Source: Bacillus sp. FJAT-26390
GTDB taxonomy: Bacteria; Bacillota; Bacilli; Paenibacillales; Paenibacillaceae
Direction: 5' to 3'
Assembly: GCF_001682865.1 (NCBI RefSeq)
Contig: NZ_MAQX01000011.1
Span: 898,987-962,986, forward strand
Length of the DNA stretch: 64,000 bases
A program made the position numbers and the translations under genes. Below the pieces are notes generated by a model. It saw only the letters and a program-made list of their open reading frames with translations. It was not told the DNA's origin and made no database searches. This document shows positions 9,156 to 17,435 of this stretch, piece after piece; within the stretch, counting starts at the first letter, position 1, and each line of letters begins with the position of its first letter.

Positions 9156-10271
9156 CTAGACATATTTTTTGATTGCTGCGGAATACGGATCTTTTCGTTT
9201 TTGCAACGTTTCCTCATAAAGCCGCTCAATCTGCTTGTTCATTTGAACCGAATGAAATTTATCTTGGAAAATATTCAGCCCGGTCTGTCCCATCGCCTCC
9301 AGCGTCGGCTTGTCCAGCCTATGGACGATGTCAGCCAGCTCTTGCTTGTTCTCAAAATCAAAGATGTAACCATTCAGGCCATGCCGGATAATTTCCGGAA
9401 GCGCGCCCCGATTGCTTGCAATGACCGGCTTCTTGTTCCGCAGCGCTTCAATGGCGACGATGCCGAAGCCCTCCCAGCGCGATGGAATGATAACCGCATC
9501 ACAGGCTCTCATGTAACGGTCGATCTCGGAGTTGTCTACCCAGCCAATCTTGACCGCATTGTCAGGGAAAACATATTCAACTTCCTCCAGCACCGTGTCT
9601 CCGACCAAATAGAGATGGACGTTCTTGAACTTATGCTCGTTGAATACGTCCAGCAGCAGGTCAAAGCCCTTTTGGCGGTCGAAGCGGCCGACGTAGAGCA
9701 AATTGATTTTGTCTGGCTGCGTCTCAAAGGGTGGTTTGCTGGAAGCAATCGTATCGGAAACGCCGTTATAGACGACTCCCGATTTCTCGGCTGGCAATCC
9801 GTAATGCATAGCCATCTCATATTCATGCCTAGAGATATTGATAATGTAGTCGGTACGGAGTGCCAGCACCTTCTCCACGAAAGCAAAGGCCCGTTGTTTC
9901 CAAGGCTTCGTGTCCATCAGGAAAGCCCAGCCATGCGCGTTGTAAATGACGACCGGCCTGCGGCTCTTGAAAAAAAACAACGTCCGCAGGAAAACACCTG
10001 CGAACGTTCCGTGGACATGAACGATATCCGGCTTAAACGCCTTTACCTTGTGATGAATGGCTTTTATCGCTTGAAGGAAATAAGCCGGCTTCCGCTTGTA
10101 TGGATACAAGCACAAACGGTCTTGGCTAATCTGAAGCGACTCAGGGCGTGAGTTCTGCTCGGAAGCCATAAGATAGATATCATGTCTGCCCGATTGGTAA
10201 CTCAGCACCTCGTTCAGGTGGGTTTCAATGCCGCCCTTCGTAAACTCCGATATATGCAGGACTCTTGCCAT
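9156..10271 (-). CDS. glycosyltransferase, GT4 (EpsF-like)
   Basis: 371 aa. N terminus MARVLHISEFTKGGIETHL; donor domain INLLYVGRFDRQKGFDLLLDVF; EX7E-type motif in PSRWEGFGIVAIEALRNKKPVIA. The start has AAGGAG 8 nt upstream. It is followed by the polymerase gene and preceded by an 80-bp gap that holds two REP-like hairpins. It probably adds an early sugar to the lipid-linked repeat. Confidence 0.87.
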   Translation of the reverse strand: MARVLHISEFTKGGIETHLNEVLSYQSGRHDIYLMASEQNSRPESLQISQDRLCLYPYKRKPAYFLQAIKAIHHKVKAFKPDIVHVHGTFAGVFLRTLFFFKSRRPVVIYNAHGWAFLMDTKPWKQRAFAFVEKVLALRTDYIINISRHEYEMAMHYGLPAEKSGVVYNGVSDTIASSKPPFETQPDKINLLYVGRFDRQKGFDLLLDVFNEHKFKNVHLYLVGDTVLEEVEYVFPDNAVKIGWVDNSEIDRYMRACDAVIIPSRWEGFGIVAIEALRNKKPVIASNRGALPEIIRHGLNGYIFDFENKQELADIVHRLDKPTLEAMGQTGLNIFQDKFHSVQMNKQIERLYEETLQKRKDPYSAAIKKYV

Positions 10272-10287
10272 TTCATCAACTCCTTAA

Positions 10288-10345
10288 AGTTTTGCGAAGC
10301 AAAACTATCATCGTAAGCATAGGCTTAGTTTCGCGAAGCAAAACT
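10288..10345. repeat. paired REP-like hairpins inside the eps operon
   Basis: Two palindromes lie in the only sizeable gap among the glycosyltransferase genes. 10288-10306 reads AGTTTTGCGAAGCAAAACT, a perfect 8-bp stem with GAA loop. 10326-10345 reads TAGTTTCGCGAAGCAAAACT, an imperfect copy. The linker GCATAGGCTTAG resembles the 65-bp unit at 1-195, so both belong to one repeat family. There is no T-run, so they are not a normal terminator; they could act as mRNA processing or stability hairpins. Confidence 0.7.
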
Positions 10346-10352
10346 TTGTTTA

Positions 10353-11048
10353 TTAATAAGCATCCGAGCTAACGACGGTTTTCACCGTTTTCAGCATGAT
10401 TTTAATATCGAACCAAATGCATCTTTTCTCGATATAAGCCAGATCCAGCTCAACCATTTGCTTGAAGCAAAGATTGTTTCTGCCGCTAACCTGCCAAAGC
10501 CCTGTGCAGCCAGGCGTTACGGACAGGCGCTGCTTGTCATACTCGGTATATTCCGCCACTTCCCGTTGAAGCGGAGGTCTTGGACCGACCAAGGACATTT
10601 CGCCTCTTAGCACGTTCAGCAATTGCGGCAGCTCATCAATGCTTGTTTTCCGGATTAGCTTGCCGATTTTCGTAATGCGCGGATCGTCCTTCATTTTAAA
10701 CATTGCGCCTTTAATTTCGTTCTTATCGAGCAACTCTTTCAGCTTATCCTCGGCGCCGGTCAGCATCGAGCGGAATTTGAACATCCGAAACGGCTTCTCA
10801 TTTTTGCCGATCCTTGTTTGATAGAAGAAGACAGATCCTTTCGGATCCTCCCACTTAATAAGGATAGCGATGATGATAAACAGCGGGCTTAACAGCATTA
10901 AACCGACTAGCGAACCAACAATGTCAATCGTACGCTTCATTACTGAATACATCGTAACCGCTTGGCGATCATCGCGCCCTGCAATCGTATTCGAGTAGTA
11001 ATCAGATACGCCGACTACCGCTTCATCCTGATATTGTGGAGGTGTCAT
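10353..11048 (-). CDS. undecaprenyl-phosphate sugar-1-P transferase (priming, EpsL/WcaJ-like)
   Basis: 231 aa. It transfers a sugar-1-phosphate from a UDP-sugar to undecaprenyl phosphate and starts each repeat unit. One hydrophobic re-entrant segment at residues 43-65 is followed by the bacterial sugar transferase domain: [39 protein letters not shown] and LVGPRPP, then [14 protein letters not shown]. The start overlaps the galU stop (ATGA). The short form without the N-terminal four-helix domain matches Gram-positive EpsL-type enzymes. Confidence 0.92.
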   Translation of the reverse strand: MTPPQYQDEAVVGVSDYYSNTIAGRDDRQAVTMYSVMKRTIDIVGSLVGLMLLSPLFIIIAILIKWEDPKGSVFFYQTRIGKNEKPFRMFKFRSMLTGAEDKLKELLDKNEIKGAMFKMKDDPRITKIGKLIRKTSIDELPQLLNVLRGEMSLVGPRPPLQREVAEYTEYDKQRLSVTPGCTGLWQVSGRNNLCFKQMVELDLAYIEKRCIWFDIKIMLKTVKTVVSSDAY

Positions 11049-11953
11049 CTTCTATCGCTCCTTCCGGATAATAATTGCTTGCTGAGCTCCCGCTCCATCA
11101 ATTCCTCAAGCTCGGTCATAAGCTTGTACTTCAGCTCATTGTTCCTAAGCGCAAAATCGAGTGTCGTCATAATAAAGCCAAGCTGTTCGCCGACATCGTA
11201 CCGAGTGCCTTGGAAGTCGAAAGCATATACGCCTTGGTCCATATTAAGCTTTTGAATCGCGTCCGTAAGCTGAATTTCTCCCCCGGCGCCGCGCTCATGC
11301 CGCCCCAAATATTCGAAAATTTCCGGTGTTAGCACATAACGTCCCATGATCGCTAGATTGGAAGGCGCTTGTCCTTGCGGCGGCTTCTCTACGAAACTAT
11401 TAACCTCGTATAAATTGTCCAACCGCTGTCCGGGATCAACGATACCGTAACGATGCGTTTGATCGACGCCCACGCTTTGAACGCCAATGACGGAACGCCC
11501 TGTTTTTTCATACTGCTCGATAAGCTGCCTTGTGCATGGCGTCTCAGCCTCGACGATATCATCGCCAAGCAGAACGGCAAACGGCTCGTCGCCAATAAAG
11601 TTGCGCGCGCACCAAACGGCATGCCCTAGTCCTTTTGCTTCTTTTTGCCTTATGTAATGGAGATTCACATTTGATGATTTTCTTACCTTTTCCAAAATAT
11701 CGAATTTCCCTTTTTCCTCTAAAATATGCTCAAGCTCAAACGCGATATCAAAATGATCCTCAATCGCACGTTTACCTTTACCTGTGACGACGATGATGTC
11801 TTCTACGCCTGATTCAATCGCTTCCTCTACGATATACTGAATAGTCGGCTTGTCGACGATAGGAAGCATTTCTTTAGGCATCGCTTTAGTTGCTGGCAAA
11901 AAACGGGTGCCGAGTCCTGCGGCAGGGATAATGGCTTTTCTCACTTTTTTCAT
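11045..11953 (-). CDS. galU: UTP-glucose-1-phosphate uridylyltransferase
   Basis: 302 aa. Makes UDP-glucose from UTP and glucose-1-phosphate, the donor for the polymer. The nucleotide loop is [20 protein letters not shown] with the following [19 protein letters not shown]; later VLLGDDI and FVEKP are conserved. Full length for the family. It is the first gene behind the structured RNA at about 12.0-12.145 kb and is coupled to the sugar transferase gene. Confidence 0.95.
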   Translation of the reverse strand: MKKVRKAIIPAAGLGTRFLPATKAMPKEMLPIVDKPTIQYIVEEAIESGVEDIIVVTGKGKRAIEDHFDIAFELEHILEEKGKFDILEKVRKSSNVNLHYIRQKEAKGLGHAVWCARNFIGDEPFAVLLGDDIVEAETPCTRQLIEQYEKTGRSVIGVQSVGVDQTHRYGIVDPGQRLDNLYEVNSFVEKPPQGQAPSNLAIMGRYVLTPEIFEYLGRHERGAGGEIQLTDAIQKLNMDQGVYAFDFQGTRYDVGEQLGFIMTTLDFALRNNELKYKLMTELEELMERELSKQLLSGRSDRR

Positions 11954-11989
11954 CTGACTTCACCCTATCCTATTATATTTTTTGTATAT

Positions 11990-12145
11990 ATACAGGGGCA
12001 TCGAACCCCTCCTCACGTCACACCCTTGACGATTAACGTCTAAGGTCGGCTGACCCACAGCATGACCGAGTGCCTCCGGTGATAGAGGTGCAGGAGACAT
12101 TACCTATCCATTCCTTGCTTTTGGCTACTCGGGACCGGCTCGCAT
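11990..12145 (-). ncRNA. probable EAR (eps-associated / epsC) RNA element
   Basis: The 192-nt gap between the tyrosine kinase gene and galU is far longer than other gaps in the operon. On the minus strand it can form many short stems: CCTC/GAGG; GGTC..CTG/CAG..GACC with a TGGGT loop; GACG-TTAAT-CGTC; and AGGGG-TTCGATG-CCCCT. The known EAR element of Bacillales lies exactly here, after the epsB kinase gene, and promotes read-through of distal terminators. The stretch GGCACTCGGTCATGCTGTGG looks like its conserved core from memory. Boundaries are approximate; a covariance-model search with the Rfam epsC family would settle it. Confidence 0.7.
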
Positions 12146-12838
12146 TTAAGCGTCCGTCTTCTCTCCGTAGTAATAGGAATAGATATCCGAATGATTTCGA
12201 TTGATTTTGTTGAGCACGACGCCGATCAACCGCGCCTTCACATGCTCAAGTGAAGCCTTCGCTTTGAGCGCCACGTCTTTTTTCACTTTTCCGGAATCGA
12301 CGACCAGAACGACGCCGTCGCTTTGAGTCGCTACGATCTGAGCATCCGTTACGGACATAATTGGCGGCGTGTCGATAATAATGACGTCGTAGCGCTCCCT
12401 AGCCTTCTTCAGCAAATCTGCCATTTGATCCGACGAGAGCAGCTCCGATGGATTAGGAGGCGTTGGCCCCGCTTGAATAATCGATAGATTCTCGGTACCG
12501 GTGAACTGAATGATGTCCTCCAGCTTCAGCTGGTTAAACAATGCGGTCGTTAAGCCGCTGCGGTTCGATTTTCCAAAAATATGGTGCTGTGACGGCTTGC
12601 GCAAATCGGCATCGATAAGCAGTACCTTTTTGTTGGCTTGAGCGAATGCAACCGCCATATTGGCGCATGTTGTGCTTTTGCCCTCGCTCGGCTTGGAGGA
12701 GGTAACCATGATGATTTGCAGCTTTTGGTTAATGGTCGAGAACTCGATGTTTGTCCTCAGCATGCGGTAGCCCTCTGAAATCGGCGATTTTGGATTAAGC
12801 TCGGTAATAAGGTTCCATTTAGGTATCAAGCGAGACAT
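12146..12838 (-). CDS. bacterial tyrosine kinase (CpsD/CapB/EpsB-like)
   Basis: 230 aa cytoplasmic BY-kinase. Walker A is TSSKPSEGKSTTCANMA, Walker A' VLLIDADLRKP, Walker B VIIIDTPP. The C terminus has the tyrosine cluster YSYYYGEK that is autophosphorylated in this family. It works with the membrane activator encoded just upstream, overlapping it by 20 bp, to control polymer length and export. GGGAGG precedes the ATG. The EAR-like RNA follows its stop directly. Confidence 0.93.
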   Translation of the reverse strand: MSRLIPKWNLITELNPKSPISEGYRMLRTNIEFSTINQKLQIIMVTSSKPSEGKSTTCANMAVAFAQANKKVLLIDADLRKPSQHHIFGKSNRSGLTTALFNQLKLEDIIQFTGTENLSIIQAGPTPPNPSELLSSDQMADLLKKARERYDVIIIDTPPIMSVTDAQIVATQSDGVVLVVDSGKVKKDVALKAKASLEHVKARLIGVVLNKINRNHSDIYSYYYGEKTDA

Positions 12839-13571
12839 TTTGTTCCCTCCCTGCTAACGTCTTTGCCGGTGCGCTGCTTCTCTCAAGCGCATCCCTCTCT
12901 TCAAACTTCGGAATGGACGATAGTACCGGAACTTCAAGGAGCGCCTCGATGTCTTCCTCGGTCTTAATCGTGTCATCCAAATAATCAAGCAGGAAGGTAA
13001 GTCCTACACCTACCATCAAGGCCAGCATAAAGGTGACGGCAATGTTCATCTTTGGGTTCGGTGCTACCGGCGCATGATTCTCCTTCGGGTCGGCTTGGTC
13101 CAAAACCGATACGTTGTCTACCTTCATAAGCTCTGGAACCGATTTTTGAAAAACGATCGCAATCGCGTTGGCGATTCTAGCCGCTTGCGCGTAAGAATCA
13201 TCCCTGACGGATATGGACATGACCTGCGTCTCATTCACCGAGCTTACGGATACTTTGCTGATCAGCTCGCCGTACGTGACGCCAAGGTCCGGATACTGCT
13301 TAACGACCTTTTTCATCATTCGCGGCGTTCTTAAAATCTCTTTATAGGTTTTGATAAGTCCAATCGTGGAGTTGATCGAGCCAACGTCTATGCTTGGAAG
13401 CAGCGAGCTGCTGCCTTTAAAATCGTTGACGATTAATTTGGCGGATGCTTCATACTGTGGTGTGATGAAGTAATTGGAGTAAATTCCGATGGTTAGACAG
13501 CTGACGGCAATAATTAAAGCAATCATCAATAGCCTTCTCTTCACGATGATCCAATACTGTTTTAATTCCAA
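12819..13571 (-). CDS. Wzz-type chain-length / kinase-activator membrane protein
   Basis: 250 aa. Helix near residues 15-35, an outer domain, a Pro-rich linker (KENHAPVAPNPKMNIAV) and a second helix at about 172-195: the layout of CapA/YwqC/EpsA-type adaptors. The C-terminal cytoplasmic tail should activate the kinase encoded next. The start is TTG at 13571, shown by GGAGG 7 nt upstream; there is no nearby ATG. It is the first gene of the exopolysaccharide operon. Confidence 0.9.
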   Translation of the reverse strand: MELKQYWIIVKRRLLMIALIIAVSCLTIGIYSNYFITPQYEASAKLIVNDFKGSSSLLPSIDVGSINSTIGLIKTYKEILRTPRMMKKVVKQYPDLGVTYGELISKVSVSSVNETQVMSISVRDDSYAQAARIANAIAIVFQKSVPELMKVDNVSVLDQADPKENHAPVAPNPKMNIAVTFMLALMVGVGLTFLLDYLDDTIKTEEDIEALLEVPVLSSIPKFEERDALERSSAPAKTLAGREQNVSLDT

Positions 13572-13738
13572 TTGATTTCCTCCGTTACTAATAAAGTCAT
13601 CCGTCCTTGCAGCTTCATGAAAGTTGTTCTTATCGAATATTAAAATTCTTTAATTATTCAAAACGCGACCTTTTAGACGTGATTTATTGATTAGGTATAT
13701 CCTGTTTCATGAATGCCTGACAACAAGGACGGAACCTA

Positions 13739-14023
13739 TTATTTTGCAGTGTTCATAAAATCATCGACTGTTCCGCCATTCATAACATGCTCCATCATAT
13801 CGGCAGAGCAGGCTTGTTTGCCCAGCTTGCCGAGAAGCTGCGAGAACAGCTCAGCCATATCTACTGGTTCATTGCACGGACGGCATCCTGTAGCCATAAG
13901 GAGCTCAGGCAATGTTCTTGCTTCCGTTTTCCCGTCTTGCTGCACGAGAGAAGGATCCTCGGATAGTATTTTCAAAAATTGCTTCAGCCTTACTCGCTTC
14001 TGCTCCTGATTTGAAATGTTCAT
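13739..14023 (-). CDS. small protein of unknown function with CRPC motif
   Basis: 94 aa. The start is set at the inner ATG (14023, MNISNQEQKR) because GGAGGT lies 8 nt upstream; an ATG 15 bp further up overlaps that ribosome site. The protein is soluble and helical, with a basic N terminus, the motif GCRPCNEP in the middle and one more Cys (KQACSADMM), so three cysteines in all. I do not recognise a family. It lies 167 bp upstream of the exopolysaccharide operon on the same strand and could be co-transcribed or regulatory, but nothing in the sequence proves it. Confidence 0.6.
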   Translation of the reverse strand: MNISNQEQKRVRLKQFLKILSEDPSLVQQDGKTEARTLPELLMATGCRPCNEPVDMAELFSQLLGKLGKQACSADMMEHVMNGGTVDDFMNTAK

Positions 14024-14428
14024 CTTTGAAACCTCCATTCTTCGGCTCGCTCGTTCCTTAACGTTGAATCGTCAAACCCTTCCTGCACTCTAGTATGACA
14101 CAGATGATAATAATTCTTGAGGGAATAAAGACATGGTGTCGATTAGCCATTCGTACTCATTTTCATCCTGGTTTTCATAAGTACGGACTCCTAATTGATG
14201 TGAATAGTTGGAAATAAAACGGCACTATTTTGATGTCGAAATTAATAATTCTGACAACTGGAAGCGCTTTATGAATTTTCTGAGAGAGTCCCACTTCAGA
14301 CTCATTTTTACCAAACCTTCATTCGCTACTTTCCCCCATAGCTAAAGGGTTTTTCCTGTTTTGTTAGGTTGCTCAACGTTTTTAATTTGCAAATGAATGC
14401 GCTTTATTGACGTAAAAAGGAGGGACTA

Positions 14429-14533
14429 TTGACCAGTATCCTACCTAAGCAGGACAAAATCCCTGTTCGACATTATTCGCGAAGCCTGATTTTGCGCATA
14501 TTTTCTCACATCGTAACGTTAGATTTACATTAA
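14429..14533 (+). CDS. possible 34-aa small protein
   Basis: TTG start preceded by a strong AAAGGAGG with a 5-nt gap. The frame reads MTSILPKQDKIPVRHYSRSL and continues with a hydrophobic-basic tail ending LDLH before TAA. The only support is the ribosome site and the amphipathic look of the product; there is no homolog known to me. It could be the relic start of a longer gene. Confidence 0.3.
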   Translation: MTSILPKQDKIPVRHYSRSLILRIFSHIVTLDLH

Positions 14534-15120
14534 AAAAAAATCATAATTCAGTATTTCGCTCAAAAACACCAACACTTAACTGCTAAAAACGTACATTAAA
14601 CAGATTTGACCCTTACTTTTTCGGATTTTTGACTTCCATGCTGAACAGCCATTCAGGATTTCCTTCCATGAATCGGGATAAATATAAAGCTTCAAAAGCA
14701 CTGTAATTGCGCCGTAATCGCGTTGGATCTCATTCCAAAATAACTACCTCCTCCTCCTCTCCAAACGTCCTACTAATGCCGAATTTGGCGAAAGAAAGCG
14801 CATGCATGCCTTGGAGTCACGACTGCGGGGAGCTGGTGTTTTACGCAGTTTAACTGTGTAGGGAGGGCATAGAGCCGCTGATGACATGCTGATCAACAGC
14901 CCGTCTACGATTAGTGGTTAGTGTGCTGCTGACGGTAGTAGCGCTCATCGCAAACTTTCTGCGCATATGGACATATCGCTGCTTTATATAGTCGCTTATT
15001 GCCTCCTTTCTCTACAAACGATCTACCTTTAATAGAAGGAACTCCTAGCGGGAGTCGTTCCATGCATTCTATATCTACTTGTGGGGCAGCACGATGAGCA
15101 CCAATCCAATACTTTCACAC

Positions 15121-15330
15121 CACGTTACAATTAGAAGGAATTTCTCCAGCTAATATCGCTACAAACGACCTTTTTTTCGCATTAGATGGAATTTCTCCCG
15201 TTAATCCGCTCGATTTTGCCCGTTGAGGGCATTTTCGCTTAGATTAACGGGAGAATTTCCAGTTAAATCAATTTCCAGCTCCATCTAGAGTAAATTAACG
15301 GGAGAAATACCCGGTAATTCCACAAGCCAC
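15121..15330. repeat. cluster of TTAACGGGAGAA-type dispersed repeats
   Basis: At least five related copies occur in both orientations: GGAATTTCTCCAGCTAAT, GGAATTTCTCCCGTTAAT, AGATTAACGGGAGAATTTCC, AATTAACGGGAGAAATACCC and similar. The same motif family is present at about 225-410. Copies often face each other, so the RNA could form stems. The two clusters flank the whole exopolysaccharide operon. Confidence 0.65.
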
Positions 15331-15344
15331 TTCTCCCCGAAACT

Positions 15345-15396
15345 AAAAAAGGGCTAGCCACGCAGCCAATGAATAAACCTGCTGCGGGCTAACCCC
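15345..15396 (-). terminator. terminator of the ada-ogt-SPL operon
   Basis: Read on the minus strand, GGGGTTAGCCCGCAGC pairs with GCTGCGTGGCTAGCCC (one bulge) and is followed by six T. It lies just behind the stop of the radical-SAM gene. Confidence 0.85.
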
Positions 15397-15407
15397 AATC
15401 TCACCTA

Positions 15408-16226
15408 TTAAGGCGCAAAACCCTCTTGGCTCAGATAAATCTGATCCTCAGGAAAAACTCGCCTAAGCCGGTCGTATACGATCCGGTATGCGTCTTTCGA
15501 AAACCACTCCTCTAAACCTAGCTCTGCATAAAGCTTGTCTATGCCGAGACTTCGCGTTCTTCGCCCGCCGCTGCCGTCTCCCATAAAAAAATCATCCACG
15601 CAGACACGGTTGACCAGCGCTTTTAACCTATCCGGGAAGGCTTCGCTGCTTGGCAATATCGGCGCGATAGTCGCTTGAACGGGTACACCCGCTTCCGCCA
15701 GCAGCTGCAGCGTCTTTAATCTCGCCGCAATCGGAGGCGCAGCCGGCGAAAAATGTTTGCGTACATCCTCCAGATCCGTCTCGACGGTCATGCTAACCCG
15801 TACCTTGTCTCCCAGCTGCAAAAGCAGATCTATATCTCTATGGACGAGCGGACTTCTTGTTTGTACGAACAGAAAGTCCGGCGGGTCTTCAACCATTACC
15901 TCAAGCAGCGATCTCGTTACCTTTTCTGTATGTTCAATAGGCTGATAGGGGTCCGTGCTCGATGACATAAAAATCGTGACCTTTCCTTTGCCCTTCGCGC
16001 GGTGCAGCTCCTTCCGCAGCAGAGCCGCGGCTCCCATTTTCACGTCTACCCACGTGCCCCATTCTTCCTGACGGAACGTAGAAACCGGCATCTGCCGAAC
16101 ATAACAGTACGAGCAGCCAAACGAGCAGCCGGTGTAGGGATTAAGCGAGTGGCTGTACTCCTCTAGATAACCTGTGCCTTTATTAAGAAGCGTCTTCGGG
16201 TTTTTATATAACAGCGCCGTCTTCAT
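15408..16226 (-). CDS. radical SAM protein, spore photoproduct lyase superfamily (Rv2578c-like)
   Basis: About 272 aa. The cluster motif CSFGCSYC (Cys-x3-Cys-x2-Cys) near residue 35 binds the 4Fe-4S cluster and S-adenosylmethionine. Downstream come MSSSTDPYQPIE, FVQTRSPLVHRDIDLL and VSMTVETDLEDVRK, typical of SplB-like and Rv2578c-like proteins. The start is ATG at 16226, which overlaps the ogt stop as ATGA; a longer reading would run far into ogt. Its exact substrate is unknown; the operon with two alkylation-repair genes suggests DNA or nucleotide repair, which is inference. Confidence 0.85.
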   Translation of the reverse strand: MKTALLYKNPKTLLNKGTGYLEEYSHSLNPYTGCSFGCSYCYVRQMPVSTFRQEEWGTWVDVKMGAAALLRKELHRAKGKGKVTIFMSSSTDPYQPIEHTEKVTRSLLEVMVEDPPDFLFVQTRSPLVHRDIDLLLQLGDKVRVSMTVETDLEDVRKHFSPAAPPIAARLKTLQLLAEAGVPVQATIAPILPSSEAFPDRLKALVNRVCVDDFFMGDGSGGRRTRSLGIDKLYAELGLEEWFSKDAYRIVYDRLRRVFPEDQIYLSQEGFAP

Positions 16227-16717
16227 GCATCCCGTTCCAGCTGCAGGAGCTGGGTCTTCATCTCTAAGCCGCCCCGATAACCGGTGAGCGAGCCGTTTTT
16301 GCCGATTACGCGGTGGCAAGGCACCGTTATTAAAACCGGGTTTGCCCCAATAGCTGCCCCTACCGCTCGAACTGCTGCCGGCTTTTGAATAGTGTTAGCG
16401 ATATCCGAATAGGACTGGGTTTGCCCATATGGAATTTCGCAAAGCGATTTCCACACCGCAAGTTGGAACGATGTCCCGCGAAAATCAAAAGGAATCGTAA
16501 ACGCTTTGCGGCTTCCTTCAAGATATTCGCTCAACTGTGCCGCATATGGCTGCAGCTTCTCATCGTCCCGAACAAGCTTGCTGCCGGGGAACTTCACATC
16601 AGCCCAAGCGGCCAGCTCCTCGAACGGTTTATTTTGCGATCCCACAAAGCATAACCCCTGAGACGTCGCGGCAACATACATGCTCCATTTTCCATGAACG
16701 AGCAAAGACCAATACAT
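16223..16717 (-). CDS. ogt: methylated-DNA-protein-cysteine methyltransferase
   Basis: 164 aa. Removes the methyl group from O6-methylguanine onto its own cysteine. The active site is VPCHRVIG, preceded by the HTH helix with AVRAVGAAIGANP. The start at 16717 (MYWSLLVHG) gives the usual family length and leaves 7 bp after the adaA stop; longer versions would overlap adaA. It is coupled by ATGA to the radical-SAM gene. Confidence 0.93.
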   Translation of the reverse strand: MYWSLLVHGKWSMYVAATSQGLCFVGSQNKPFEELAAWADVKFPGSKLVRDDEKLQPYAAQLSEYLEGSRKAFTIPFDFRGTSFQLAVWKSLCEIPYGQTQSYSDIANTIQKPAAVRAVGAAIGANPVLITVPCHRVIGKNGSLTGYRGGLEMKTQLLQLERDA

Positions 16718-16724
16718 AAATGAA

Positions 16725-17324
16725 CTAATTTTCTCCGCCACCTTGCGGCACCTCCGTCGCTTCGTTGTTTGGTTTGGAATGACGATAATCATTTGGCGTA
16801 CGCCCGGTCTTCTTCTTAAACAGCGTAATAAAGTAGGAGGTGTTTGCCATACCGACATTCAACGCAATATCCGAAACAGCTCGGTCCGTGTGGGCAAGAT
16901 ACTCCTTAGCTTTCGTTATTCTCGTCTGCTGTATATACTCAACGGGCGTCATTCCCTTCATTCGCTTAAAAGTACGCTGCAAATGATAAGGGCTGCCATG
17001 ACACATATCAGCCAACGTGTCGAGGGTCAGTATTTCTCTATAATGGCTGTCAATATATTGCGTAATGATATCGACCCACTCGTCATCCGGCATTCGCTCA
17101 CCAGTCGGCTTGCATCTTTTGCATGGGCGAAAATGAGCGGAACGCGCTTGCTCCGCATTTTCAAACAGCCTGACATTTTCTTTATTCGGAGCTTTGGACT
17201 TGCAGGAAGGCCTGCAAAAAATGCCTGTCGTCTTCACCGCATAAATAAATCTGCCGTCATAAGAAGCGTCATTGCTTATAATCGCCTGCCACTTCTCTTC
17301 CGGTATTCGTTCCTCCGCCTTCAT
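16725..17324 (-). CDS. adaA: AdaA-type methylphosphotriester sensor / AraC activator
   Basis: 199 aa. The N-terminal Ada zinc domain has the four cysteines FCRPSCKSK and RPCKRCKP; the first is the methyl acceptor. The C-terminal half has two AraC-type HTH motifs (LDTLADMCHGSPYHLQRTFK; VSDIALNVGMANTSYF). Methylation would turn it into an activator of its own operon with ogt and the radical-SAM gene. The inner ATG (17324) is chosen, with GGAGGT 7 nt upstream. Confidence 0.92.
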   Translation of the reverse strand: MKAEERIPEEKWQAIISNDASYDGRFIYAVKTTGIFCRPSCKSKAPNKENVRLFENAEQARSAHFRPCKRCKPTGERMPDDEWVDIITQYIDSHYREILTLDTLADMCHGSPYHLQRTFKRMKGMTPVEYIQQTRITKAKEYLAHTDRAVSDIALNVGMANTSYFITLFKKKTGRTPNDYRHSKPNNEATEVPQGGGEN

Positions 17325-17435
17325 TCCTCCCACCTCCATACCACACAGTATACCCCCATAACTGGCATGCTGTACGCTTTATGGAATGTAAAAGCAAGAT
17401 ATCAAAACTGATCGCTTATCCGTATTTTCCGAGTG

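Larger units (their letters stand above)
14024..15344. other. 1.3-kb stretch with no confident gene
   Basis: Apart from one possible 34-codon frame (14429-14533) and the repeats at 15.12-15.33 kb I see no coding signature. The sequence is moderately AT-rich with no long open frames on either strand. It may hold promoters for the small protein gene at 14023 or decayed coding DNA. Confidence 0.5.

Noticed and set aside
9201..10151. 316-codon frame opposite the EpsF-like gene
   Set aside because: Antisense shadow of a well-supported glycosyltransferase gene.
11990..12010. tRNA-like T-arm GGGGTTCGATGCCCC
   Set aside because: No acceptor, anticodon or D arm around it; it fits better as a stem of the EAR-like RNA.
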